A stretch of DNA of 64,000 nucleotides, from positions 3,410,001 through 3,474,000 of the forward strand of contig JAWKLZ010000001.1 in assembly GCA_041392475.1 (NCBI GenBank), in the 5' to 3' direction. Shown here in pieces: positions 45,537 through 53,533 of this stretch. The position numbers and the translations under genes were made by a program. How positions within the stretch are numbered: position 1 is the stretch's first letter; each line of letters opens with the position of its first letter. Under the pieces are notes generated by a model. That model was not told where the DNA came from, ran no database searches, and worked only from the letters and a program-made list of their open reading frames with translations. The stretch comes from Chitinophagales bacterium (GTDB lineage Bacteria; Bacteroidota; Bacteroidia; Chitinophagales; UBA2359).

Positions 45537-47540
45537 TTACTGAGCAAGCACCAACTTCCCACTCCCCAATAATTCCTTACCTCCGAATACTTTGTAAAAA
45601 TACAGTCCATCTGCCAAGCCTGCTCTATCCACCTTCAAGGATTCCACATTTTCGCCTTCAATTGTTTTGACCAATCGCCCATAGGCATCAAACACTTGGC
45701 AAGTGATTTTGGAGTGTCTGGTATTCCATTGAAGGGAAGTATGGTCGGTGAAGGGATTGGGAAAAGCATGGATAGACTGTTGGTTGAAGGTTTGATTTTT
45801 TATTGAAGTGATGGTAGAGTTGGTGAGTATAAGTCCGTCAGAGGTAACTGCATAGGCTATTGATTTAGAAGGAAAACTAATGCTTGCTACGGTTTCCCCC
45901 ACACACCGTTCCGCCTGCCAAGTTTCACCTCCATCATTGGTTTGATAGATAATCCCTTTACTGCCTACTGCCCAACCATTGAAATCGTCTAAAAAATACA
46001 ACTCAATTACTACTTCCCCCACATTGCCAATCGAATCCCATGTTGCAGCCATGTCTGAGCTTTTAAATATAGAACCCAATTCTGTCGCTGCCCAAATATG
46101 ATTTTTGCGGGCAAAGACGGCTCGAAAAATTTCAGGGGATTCCAATTTAACCTCCCACAACTCTCCACCATTGTAGGTAGCAACTACTTCACCTGTAAGG
46201 TAAAGATTGTGAAGCCCTGCCATGAAAACAGTATCTTCATTGAGTGCAAATATTTGATGACCAGAAAATGCGCTTGCTTCTACCTTTTGATTTTTCCAAC
46301 TATTTCCCCCATTTTCTGACTTCAATAAATTGCCATAAGTTCCTGTTGAGTAAGCAACTTGTTCATTTACCCAAAGAGCGTGAAAACGTGCTTGTGTAAT
46401 ATCTGCATCCTCCCAAGTTTCGCCCCCGTTTTTGGTAATCAAAAGACTCTTACCTCCCGAATTGTGATAGGTTAAAGCACCGATTATTCCTTGCTGTTCA
46501 TTCAAAAAATCTATCGAAAGAAAAATGGATACACTAACATGCTCAGGATAGGTCTGTTGAATCCAAGTTTCCCCCCCATCCATTGTTTTGTATATCTCAT
46601 GTGACGTAATCACCCAGCCTATATCTTCCGTCACAAATTGACCCTCCACAAAACTAAGCTCCTCTATTTCTATATCATGCTCTATGGCTTGCCAAATCTC
46701 AGGCATATCTACGCTTATCAATTTGCAATGTGTTTCTGATCGAGGGCAGTCATTAAATACTGTCAAACAAACTTCATAACAATCTCCTTCTTCAAAATCG
46801 TGAATCGGATGTTTGGTTGTTTGTAATTCAGAACCGTCCGAAAAATTCCATTCGTACTGATTGCTGTTTCGTGAGTTGTTGGTGAAACTAACAACACTAC
46901 CTTCTACCTCATAAGAAAAGGCAGACCAAGGGTAAGGACAAGTCAATGAGTCACAATCATAATCTAGTTGAAAGTCACCCTGATGCACCAAGCCAGAACT
47001 GTCTTTGTGGCAAATTAGTCTATCGGATTCTTGGTCATCATGGACATCAAAAAAACCCCGTTCGGCATTTCCAATCCCGTCAATCCAATAGACAGTATAA
47101 GGGAAAAAGTAATCGTAATTCGTTAGTTCTATCCATTTTCTTTTTTGTCCATACAACATTGTAATAATAGCTGTACTATCAACCGACATTCCGAGTTCAG
47201 GAATACTATCTCCTTTTTCTACGCTAAAATCGTACTGCAAATATTCATGGTTGCAATTAAAAGTGTAAACTTGATACACTTTCCCCGCTTCATATCTTGT
47301 GTAAAAAGAAGTAGTATTTGTTACTCGAAAACACTGATAAGTCTTACCACACAATAGCGTATCTTTTTCATAAAAAAAAGTATGATTGGTTGGTTTTGCT
47401 TCATTTATGTTATATCGCATGACGACTTGCACCATCCCAGGCTGCGGAAAATCCAACAATTCGTACTCCTCTTGTGCAGATACACACATTGAAGTCAAGA
47501 AAAAACAGGTTGAAGCGAGGAATTGTAGGAATGTTCTCAT
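45537..47540 (-). CDS. Secreted protein with PKD domain, YCF48/BNR-like repeats and type IX secretion tail
   Basis: A 667-aa exported protein. Signal peptide MRTFLQFLASTCFFLTSMCVSAQ; a beta-rich N-terminal region; a PKD-like domain with FSYEVEGSVVSFTNNSRNSN and YEWNFSDGSE (about 206-270); then repeated BNR/YCF48-type blades marked by WIQQT, GGETWEDA, SENGGNSWKNQ and TNDGGETWQAE (about 290-560). The C-terminal about 80 residues form a T9SS type A sorting domain (AFPNPFTDHTSLQWN, VFDAYGRLVKTIEG, ADGLYFYKVFGG). It would be secreted to the cell surface through the type IX system. Role unknown. Confidence 0.88.
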   Translation of the reverse strand: MRTFLQFLASTCFFLTSMCVSAQEEYELLDFPQPGMVQVVMRYNINEAKPTNHTFFYEKDTLLCGKTYQCFRVTNTTSFYTRYEAGKVYQVYTFNCNHEYLQYDFSVEKGDSIPELGMSVDSTAIITMLYGQKRKWIELTNYDYFFPYTVYWIDGIGNAERGFFDVHDDQESDRLICHKDSSGLVHQGDFQLDYDCDSLTCPYPWSAFSYEVEGSVVSFTNNSRNSNQYEWNFSDGSELQTTKHPIHDFEEGDCYEVCLTVFNDCPRSETHCKLISVDMPEIWQAIEHDIEIEELSFVEGQFVTEDIGWVITSHEIYKTMDGGETWIQQTYPEHVSVSIFLSIDFLNEQQGIIGALTYHNSGGKSLLITKNGGETWEDADITQARFHALWVNEQVAYSTGTYGNLLKSENGGNSWKNQKVEASAFSGHQIFALNEDTVFMAGLHNLYLTGEVVATYNGGELWEVKLESPEIFRAVFARKNHIWAATELGSIFKSSDMAATWDSIGNVGEVVIELYFLDDFNGWAVGSKGIIYQTNDGGETWQAERCVGETVASISFPSKSIAYAVTSDGLILTNSTITSIKNQTFNQQSIHAFPNPFTDHTSLQWNTRHSKITCQVFDAYGRLVKTIEGENVESLKVDRAGLADGLYFYKVFGGKELLGSGKLVLAQ

Positions 47541-47640
47541 ATTTCAAGAATTTGTGGTGTTGAATAACAGCTATTTTGCTAAATTATATTTTTATCTTTA
47601 ACACCACAAATAAAATAAGAGTTTTACGAAATAAGCTAAT

Positions 47641-47717
47641 ACTTCTGAAATTTTTGTTTTGAAAAGAAATTGATAGTCAATACAATCAACTACTCTTAAA
47701 GGCTAAATTTCAGAAGT
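47641..47717. repeat. 13-bp inverted repeat in the gap between the T9SS and VIT genes
   Basis: ACTTCTGAAATTT (47641-47653) and AAATTTCAGAAGT (47705-47717), 51 bp apart. Similar in layout to 50238-50321, suggesting a family of small palindromic elements near gene ends. Confidence 0.55.
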
Positions 47718-47757
47718 CTATTAACGAAATTGAAAACTTATCCCAAAATGCAAGCAA

Positions 47758-50163
47758 CTAATGCAAGCAGCTAAACCGAATCGGCAAGGTAAACGCCACT
47801 TTCACCGCCTTTCCTCGCTGCATCCCAGGTTTCCAATTGGGCATCAATCCAATGACTCTCATGGCTTCTACCTCCAAATCTTCACCGTTTTCTATCCCAC
47901 GTTTGATGTGAATATTCGTGATGCTACCATCTGCTTCAATGTCAAAACCCACGTAAACCGTTCCTTCAATGCCCTTACCTTTGGCTGTTTTGGGATATTG
48001 GAGATGCTTGGCAATAAAAGCAAACATCGCATTTTGCCCTCCCACAAACTCAGGCATCACTTCCACAATGGAATAAATTTCAGGTTCTTCCTCCGTTACT
48101 ATTTCTTCATAATTCAATATTTCCATTTCGACCTCCAATATTTCTGTTTCATCTTCCAACACTTCTTCATCCTCTACGATTTCCAAACCTTCGGGCATTG
48201 AAGAAGGTGGCGGTGGCGGCGGGACAGTTAATTTTGCAGAAGGGAAATTTTTGTGGTCATTTCTTCTACCGATTGCCTTTTCCGAAACGCCTTGTGGCAA
48301 AGGCTGCGGCTGTTGGATGGACTGCAAACCCTTTGAAGGGTTCACCACTTCTTGGTCAATCGCTACAAAGGAAGTATAGGGAGTCAAAAGGTGATATTTC
48401 AAACCTAATTGGGTGACATCTTCCACGATTTTATCGCTGTACCCGAACACTTTGAAGTCTTCCAATAAGCGAATTTTGTCTCTTGCCCAAAGGTAAGGCA
48501 AGGCCTTGTGTTCGGATTGAACATTTTTGGAACTTGCTTCAATTTGGTAAGTAAACTGTTTGTTGCCACGATTTGCAGTGACTTCAATCGTGCCTTTTGC
48601 CGCCCCTTTGTACTTGCCAAATACGACAATCGGACGGGATGCCATCAAATCGGGAAAACTTTTTTGGGATACATCGTAGGCTTCAAAACCATTGAATTTC
48701 AATTGGATATTGGTCAAAAGCGGTTCACTGATGTATTGACGAAATTTAGATGCTTGCGAAGCCGCTTTGTCCGCTTCTTGAATCACAAAAGGTTCGCCCT
48801 GTCCGCTATATGCCATTCCTTCAATCAAATGCCGATTGACGCTGCTGCCGATTCCAAAAGGAAAAACATTGGCATCCGACAAACGGCTGCGAATCAGGTC
48901 AAATGCTTCTGGTTCAACGCTCACATATCCATCCGTAGCTATCACAAAAGAACGGGAATAGCCCTGCGTTTTGGGAATGTCGAAAGCCGTCTGCAAAGCC
49001 TGCAAAACCTCTGTTCCGCCGCCGCCATGTTGTCCATCAATCCATTTAATGGCAGTATCCAGATTTTTGGCATTGGCAGCAACCGATTCCTTGGAAAACA
49101 ATGCTGAACGCCCTGCAAATAACAAAACATTGAAACGGTCTTGAGGCTGCAAATTTCCCAACAAATCCCGCATCAAGGTTTTGGAAATATCCAATGGAAA
49201 ACCATACATCGAACCCGAAACGTCCACAATAAAAACATATTCTCTCGGTGCAATTTGCTGCCCTTCGATGCGTTTGGGCGGCTGCATCATCATCAAAAAA
49301 TAGTTTTCTTCTGTCCCTTCATACAGCATCAAACCTGTTTCTATCTGCTTGCCTTTCAGTTGGTATTGAAGAACAAAATCCCGATTGCCTCCAAATTTTT
49401 CGCTCTCGTTCAACACCACACTCGCTTTGTCTTTGGCTTCAAAATCAATGCTGACTTGGTGGGTATCTGATTGTATTTTTTGAAGGGGGATGCCTGTCGA
49501 AAGATTTACTTGAAGGAACAACTCTGAAGCGGATTTTGCTCCTTCCTTCAAATGTGGATTGCTCACCCAATTCTGATTACTACTTGCCAATAAATCCGCT
49601 TGTTCTGAACTGTATCGAGGCCCTACTACGGTAGGATAGATAAACTCATACGTTCCGTCTTCGGGAATTAATAATTCGGTATAAGACAACTCGACTTCAA
49701 TGACATCGTTGGGCAAAATATTGGCTACTCGCATTTGAAAAACATTGGGGCGTTCTTGCTGCAAAAGTGTGGCTCGTTTGCCTGCTCGTTTGGCTTTTTC
49801 GTAGTTTTGGCGGGCTTTGTTGCGTTCTTGAATCTCGGCGGTGATGGTGCGCTCGCCTATTTTCATGGTCAGCGCATGAACAGCTGCTCTTGTGGATGCG
49901 GGAAAAACGTAAATGGCTTCAATGGGTGTTTCTCCTTCATTTTTATAGGTTTGTCGCACACATACATCTGCGATGACTCCTGCAATGTTGGCTTCTACGT
50001 GTGTGGATTGAAGCGGGAAAGTTTCGGTGTTGGGTCGCTCGCCTTCGATGTGGAAATAGGGCGAAAGGCTTTGGTCTGTGTTGTTTGGTTGGGTGACTGC
50101 AAAGGCATTGCAGTAAAAAATCAGGGTAATGATGGTTTGGAATAAGGTGTTTTTGGAGGTCAT
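47758..50163 (-). CDS. VIT - VWA - TonB C-terminal domain fusion protein
   Basis: An 801-aa exported protein (N-terminal hydrophobic signal TLFQTIITLIFYCNAFAV). VIT domain at about 45-175 (VRQTYKNEGETPIEAIYVFP, FQMRVANILPNDVIEVELSY). VWA domain at about 310-480 with a complete MIDAS start (YVFIVDVSGSMYG) and VIATDGYVS. A proline/glutamate-rich linker (PPPPPPSS then EIVEDEEVLEDETEILEVE). The C-terminal TonB domain spans about 695-801 (MPEFVGGQNAMFAFIAKHLQ, GTVYVGFDIEADGSI, FTLPIRF). This end is a close paralogue of the TonB protein at 62818-63684. The fusion suggests a periplasmic protein joining a metal-dependent adhesion module to a TonB-type partner-binding domain. Confidence 0.9.
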   Translation of the reverse strand: MTSKNTLFQTIITLIFYCNAFAVTQPNNTDQSLSPYFHIEGERPNTETFPLQSTHVEANIAGVIADVCVRQTYKNEGETPIEAIYVFPASTRAAVHALTMKIGERTITAEIQERNKARQNYEKAKRAGKRATLLQQERPNVFQMRVANILPNDVIEVELSYTELLIPEDGTYEFIYPTVVGPRYSSEQADLLASSNQNWVSNPHLKEGAKSASELFLQVNLSTGIPLQKIQSDTHQVSIDFEAKDKASVVLNESEKFGGNRDFVLQYQLKGKQIETGLMLYEGTEENYFLMMMQPPKRIEGQQIAPREYVFIVDVSGSMYGFPLDISKTLMRDLLGNLQPQDRFNVLLFAGRSALFSKESVAANAKNLDTAIKWIDGQHGGGGTEVLQALQTAFDIPKTQGYSRSFVIATDGYVSVEPEAFDLIRSRLSDANVFPFGIGSSVNRHLIEGMAYSGQGEPFVIQEADKAASQASKFRQYISEPLLTNIQLKFNGFEAYDVSQKSFPDLMASRPIVVFGKYKGAAKGTIEVTANRGNKQFTYQIEASSKNVQSEHKALPYLWARDKIRLLEDFKVFGYSDKIVEDVTQLGLKYHLLTPYTSFVAIDQEVVNPSKGLQSIQQPQPLPQGVSEKAIGRRNDHKNFPSAKLTVPPPPPPSSMPEGLEIVEDEEVLEDETEILEVEMEILNYEEIVTEEEPEIYSIVEVMPEFVGGQNAMFAFIAKHLQYPKTAKGKGIEGTVYVGFDIEADGSITNIHIKRGIENGEDLEVEAMRVIGLMPNWKPGMQRGKAVKVAFTLPIRFSCLH

Positions 50164-50536
50164 AGCATGGAATGTTTTGGAGGTGATGAAATGCCACAGA
50201 AAACAAAAGTTGGTTCTTTGACAAAATCTGTGATTTGAGACTTCGGAAGTTTGCCGTTTACAAAATCAAAAAACTATTTCGCTAAAAATTAACCTCTTAT
50301 AAAATGAAACTTCCGAAGTCTTTATTGCTTCCACAAAAATTGTCACAGAACCAAAAAGTTTTGAAAACTTTTGGGTTCTTGTTTCTAAGCCAAAGATATG
50401 CTATGATGGAGGGGCAAAAAAGGATGAATGAGTAAGTGTAGGGGTTGGGTGAGTAAGTGTTGTTTCTTTTATGATGGCAGTTGGCTAAGCATTTATGGGC
50501 GGGGTGCTTTATTTCATTGTAATTCTACACTGCTTT
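50164..50536. other. Intergenic region with 15-bp perfect inverted repeat
   Basis: 373 bp with no ORF of note. AGACTTCGGAAGTTT (50238-50252) and AAACTTCCGAAGTCT (50307-50321) are exact complements 54 bp apart. The rest is AT-rich with no other feature I can support. Confidence 0.6.
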
Positions 50537-51247
50537 TCACTCATATCGACTCTCTTTGACTCCTTTGTATCGCTTTTTCACCACCCCAAAGCCCATGCTG
50601 CTGCCTTTGCCTAAGCCGATGTAGTTGGGTAGAAAGGCATTGCAGTTGAAGCGGAGGCTGAAGGTTTCCATGCGCTGACCTTTGAAGTTGGCGTTTCTCA
50701 TGCCCAGCAATTCGGTGATTTCTACTTGCAATCGGTCTTCGATTTTCCAATCTACGCCTGTGGCGAAGGCGAGGATGTGTCCTGTGAGTTTGGATTCGAG
50801 ATAGAGGATTTTTTGGGTGAGGGAACGTATGGCGTGGTATTCTCGGAAGTTGTCTTGGTTGAGGGCTATCCAATTTTGGATTTGATAGGTGTCGCTTTGG
50901 GGATTCACTCTTAGGTCAAATTCTTGGAGGTTGAGTTCTTCTATGCTCATTTTGATGGGCTTGCCTTTTAGTTCGATGCTCCAATCTTGCTGCCGAAAGA
51001 AGGCGTGTATGTCTTCGATGCTTTCGTGTAGGCAGAGTATCATGGGTTGTTTTTTGTGGTTGGTTTTGTATTGTATCAAGGGGTAGCGGTAGTGAAAGGC
51101 GGGTTTTTGGGGCGCATTGTTGTCGTGATTGTGGTACCATTCGTGTTCCATGCCTACTTTTTGGATGATGGCTCCTCGAAATAGGGGGATTTCCCATGGT
51201 TGGATTTGGGCATTGAAGGTGACGCAGAAGTATCGAAGTTTGGTCAT
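50537..51247 (-). CDS. cas6: Cas6-like endonuclease of the second CRISPR module
   Basis: 236 aa from the ATG at 51247 (MTKLRYFCVTFNAQIQPWEI); an upstream in-frame ATG at 51361 adds low-complexity sequence. FRGAIIQKVG, YHNHDNNAPQ, FHYRYPLIQYK, QNWIALNQDNFREY and the C-terminal IGLGKGSSMGFGVVKK align by eye with the Cas6 at 21830-22531. It is divergent from cas1 (131 bp between starts) and presumably processes transcripts of the 37-bp-repeat array. Having two Cas6 proteins matches having two unrelated repeats. Confidence 0.82.
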   Translation of the reverse strand: MTKLRYFCVTFNAQIQPWEIPLFRGAIIQKVGMEHEWYHNHDNNAPQKPAFHYRYPLIQYKTNHKKQPMILCLHESIEDIHAFFRQQDWSIELKGKPIKMSIEELNLQEFDLRVNPQSDTYQIQNWIALNQDNFREYHAIRSLTQKILYLESKLTGHILAFATGVDWKIEDRLQVEITELLGMRNANFKGQRMETFSLRFNCNAFLPNYIGLGKGSSMGFGVVKKRYKGVKESRYE

Positions 51248-51262
51248 TGTTTTTTTTGTGTT

Positions 51263-51290
51263 GAGGTTTTGAGGTTTTGAGGTTTTGAGG
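51263..51290. repeat. 8-bp tandem repeat (GAGGTTTT x3.5) before cas6
   Basis: GAGGTTTT repeats from 51263, in the intergenic space between divergent cas6 and cas1. Copy number changes could alter the spacing of regulatory signals. Confidence 0.8.
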
Positions 51291-51378
51291 TGCGAAATTG
51301 CAGAAATTAAATGAGATTTGTGAATTTTTTGTATCTGTATTTTGTTTTGGTGTTTGAACAAAATGCAAGGATACTTTT

Positions 51379-52389
51379 ATGCAGCTTTATTTGGATTCTT
51401 TTGGGGCGTTTTTGGGGGTGAAAAACAAGATGTTTTGGTTGAAGCCTAAGCATGGTGAGGTGGAACTGATTGCGGTGAGGGATGTTCATGCGGTTTTTTT
51501 GACGAAGGGCGTGAGTGTGAGTGTGGATGCGATGATGTTGGCTTTGGAGCATCAGATTCCGATGGTTTTGATTGACCGAATTGGTCGATCGGTGGGGCAG
51601 GTTTGGAGTGGTCAGTTTGGGTCGATTGCTACGATTCGCAAACAGCAGGCTTTGTTTACAACGCATATTGAAGGTTGGAGGTGGGTTCAACAGCATATTT
51701 TGCAGAAGATTTTGCAGCAGCAGCTTTTTTTGGAGCAGTTGGCTTTGGAGTTGAATGGTTCGCTGGAGTTTCACAAGGCTTTTTATACGGCTACGAATGT
51801 GTTTGGGAAGGTGCAGAAGGGTTTGGAGGAGTGGCATCCTGAGCAACATGGGTATGAGGTGGAGAAGATTGCAGCGACTTTTCGGGGTTGGGAGGGAATT
51901 GCTTCGAGGCATTATTTTCAGTGTTTGTCGTGTGCGCTTCCGTCTGTGTATCAGTTTCGGAAGCGAAGCCGACGACCTGCTTTTGATGCGTTCAATAGTT
52001 TGTTGAATTATTTGTATGGGATGTTGTATTCGATGGTGGAATTGGCACTGATGAAGGCGGGGGTGGATCCGTATATGGGGATTTTGCATGCGGATGAGTA
52101 TCAGAAAACGACGATGGTGTTTGATATGATTGAGGTGTATCGGCATTGGGCTGAACAGGTGGCGGTGGACTTGTGTAGGGAGGGTAGATTGTCGAAGGAT
52201 GCGTTTGCGGAATCGGAGGATAAGGGGGTTTGGTTGGAAAGTGCTGGAAAAAGTGTTGTTATTCCATTTTTTTTGAACTTTATGCAGCAAAAGATTGGTT
52301 ATAAGAATCAGGTGCGAAAACGTATTACGCATATTGATTTGGATGCACAGCGATTTGCACTGTTGCTTAAAAATTTTAAACCTTCTTAA
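51379..52389 (+). CDS. cas1: CRISPR-associated integrase Cas1 (second module)
   Basis: A 336-aa Cas1 with Glu172 (FRGWEGIASRHYF), His237 (MGILHADEYQK) and the acidic FDMIEVYRHWAEQ motif (248-260) at the expected spacing; RRPAFDAFNSLLNYLYGMLY is the conserved helix. It is only moderately similar to the Cas1 at 19064-20101. It is followed 14 bp later by an unknown gene and then cas2. No RT lies in this module. Confidence 0.96.
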   Translation: MQLYLDSFGAFLGVKNKMFWLKPKHGEVELIAVRDVHAVFLTKGVSVSVDAMMLALEHQIPMVLIDRIGRSVGQVWSGQFGSIATIRKQQALFTTHIEGWRWVQQHILQKILQQQLFLEQLALELNGSLEFHKAFYTATNVFGKVQKGLEEWHPEQHGYEVEKIAATFRGWEGIASRHYFQCLSCALPSVYQFRKRSRRPAFDAFNSLLNYLYGMLYSMVELALMKAGVDPYMGILHADEYQKTTMVFDMIEVYRHWAEQVAVDLCREGRLSKDAFAESEDKGVWLESAGKSVVIPFFLNFMQQKIGYKNQVRKRITHIDLDAQRFALLLKNFKPS

Positions 52390-52403
52390 AAAAATTAATC
52401 CTT

Positions 52404-53045
52404 ATGAGATTTTCTTTACAACTACTATTGGTGCTTGCTTTGGGATGGATGGCTTCTCTTGAGGTTCAGGCACAAAATGATGCTACTGTGACTACGGATG
52501 ACAATGGCAATTTGCCTACGGTTATTGAGACTCCTGATGAGAAGCATGGTTTTGATGACTTCGACTTGTTGGATGATGGACTGGACGAGAAAAAAAAGGA
52601 GGATGTGGATGGTGATGGCTGGGATGATGTGCGCCGTACTTCGGAGGGGAAGGGGGAAAAGGGGACTCAGTATCAACGCAAGAATCAGAATTTCAAGGGT
52701 GTAGGTCGACGCGTGGGGGCTATGTGTATGGATGATTCGATGCAGGAGGAAGGTGGTCGTGGGGCGTGTAGTGGGCATGGCGGAGTGCGTTTTTGGCTGT
52801 ATGAGAAGGAGGATGGAACGATTGAGCGGATTGCTACGCAGCGGCATTTGGATCATCCTGACCCGCTGGACAGTGAGGAGATGAGTTATTTGGCGGCGGT
52901 GAATGAGGAACGGAAGGAGAACTTGAAGAATAACAATGGGCTGCTGCGATTGGATACGTTTTATCAGTTGATGACCATTTTTGTGGTGTGTGTGATGACG
53001 GTGTTTACGATTCAAAAAATCATGCAGGGCAATCGCTTTTTTTAG
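52404..53045 (+). CDS. Unknown membrane-anchored protein with DUF3761-like motif, encoded between cas1 and cas2
   Basis: A 213-aa protein. Signal peptide MRFSLQLLLVLALGWMASLEVQA (1-23) before QND. An acidic region 43-77 ends in an EF-hand or thrombospondin-3-like DVDGDGWDDVR (67-77). A cysteine/glycine/histidine motif GRGACSGHGGVRFWLYE (118-134), with another Cys at 108, resembles the CSGHGGVxxWL core of DUF3761. One C-terminal transmembrane helix (about 184-205) precedes a short basic end. It lies 14 bp after cas1 and 28 bp before cas2, same strand, so the three are almost certainly one transcript. I know of no Cas protein with this build. The likely location is inner membrane with the body in the periplasm, odd for an adaptation operon. 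Confidence 0.85.
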   Translation: MRFSLQLLLVLALGWMASLEVQAQNDATVTTDDNGNLPTVIETPDEKHGFDDFDLLDDGLDEKKKEDVDGDGWDDVRRTSEGKGEKGTQYQRKNQNFKGVGRRVGAMCMDDSMQEEGGRGACSGHGGVRFWLYEKEDGTIERIATQRHLDHPDPLDSEEMSYLAAVNEERKENLKNNNGLLRLDTFYQLMTIFVVCVMTVFTIQKIMQGNRFF

Positions 53046-53073
53046 TGTTTAACCGTTAGTTTGGGAGGAGTAT

Positions 53074-53376
53074 ATGAATTATTTTATTAGCTATGATATT
53101 GGCAAGGATAAGCTGCGCCTGAAGGTGAGCAAAACTTTGGAGCGTTTTGGGTGCAAAAGGGTTCAGTATTCGGTCTTTTTTGCACCTGATTTTGCTCCTA
53201 AGGAGATTGAACGGCTGAGGGATGCGCTTGTGAAGGTGATGAAGGGGGTGGGTGAGCAGACGGACAGTGTGTTGTGTATGGCGGTGGAGGAAAAATACAT
53301 GGGGAAGCTGCATTGGGTGGGGGAGAATGTGGGTGTGAAAAAAAGTTTGGAGAAACCTTTGAATAAATTGTTTTAA
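53074..53376 (+). CDS. cas2: CRISPR-associated protein Cas2 (second module)
   Basis: A 100-aa Cas2: MNYFISYDIGKDKLRLKVSK (beta-1 with the conserved YDI), RVQYSVFFAP and SVLCMAVEEKYMG. It ends 157 bp before the first repeat of array 3. Divergent from the Cas2 at 18749-19051. Confidence 0.94.
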   Translation: MNYFISYDIGKDKLRLKVSKTLERFGCKRVQYSVFFAPDFAPKEIERLRDALVKVMKGVGEQTDSVLCMAVEEKYMGKLHWVGENVGVKKSLEKPLNKLF

Positions 53377-53533
53377 TGAGTATATTTGTGGTGTTGGGCT
53401 GCAAAGCTTGAATAGCTCTTTGACATCATTAGATTTTATAGAAATATGTAGTTAATGTCATCATATTGTGATTTATTGCATATTTCTCATAAGTCGCTAA
53501 GGGTTAATTTATTAAATATTATATCGCAACAGG
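53377..53533 (+). promoter_or_regulatory. CRISPR leader of array 3
   Basis: AT-rich 157 bp between cas2 and the first repeat. It contains a TTTGACATC box (about 53420) and an inverted repeat AGAAATATG ... GCATATTTCT. The leader role is supported by perfect repeats at this end, a mutated repeat at the far end, and cas2 proximity. Confidence 0.75.

Noticed and set aside
51307..52332. 341-codon minus-strand open frame opposite cas1 of module 2
   Set aside because: Basic, low-information translation; the plus strand encodes an intact Cas1.
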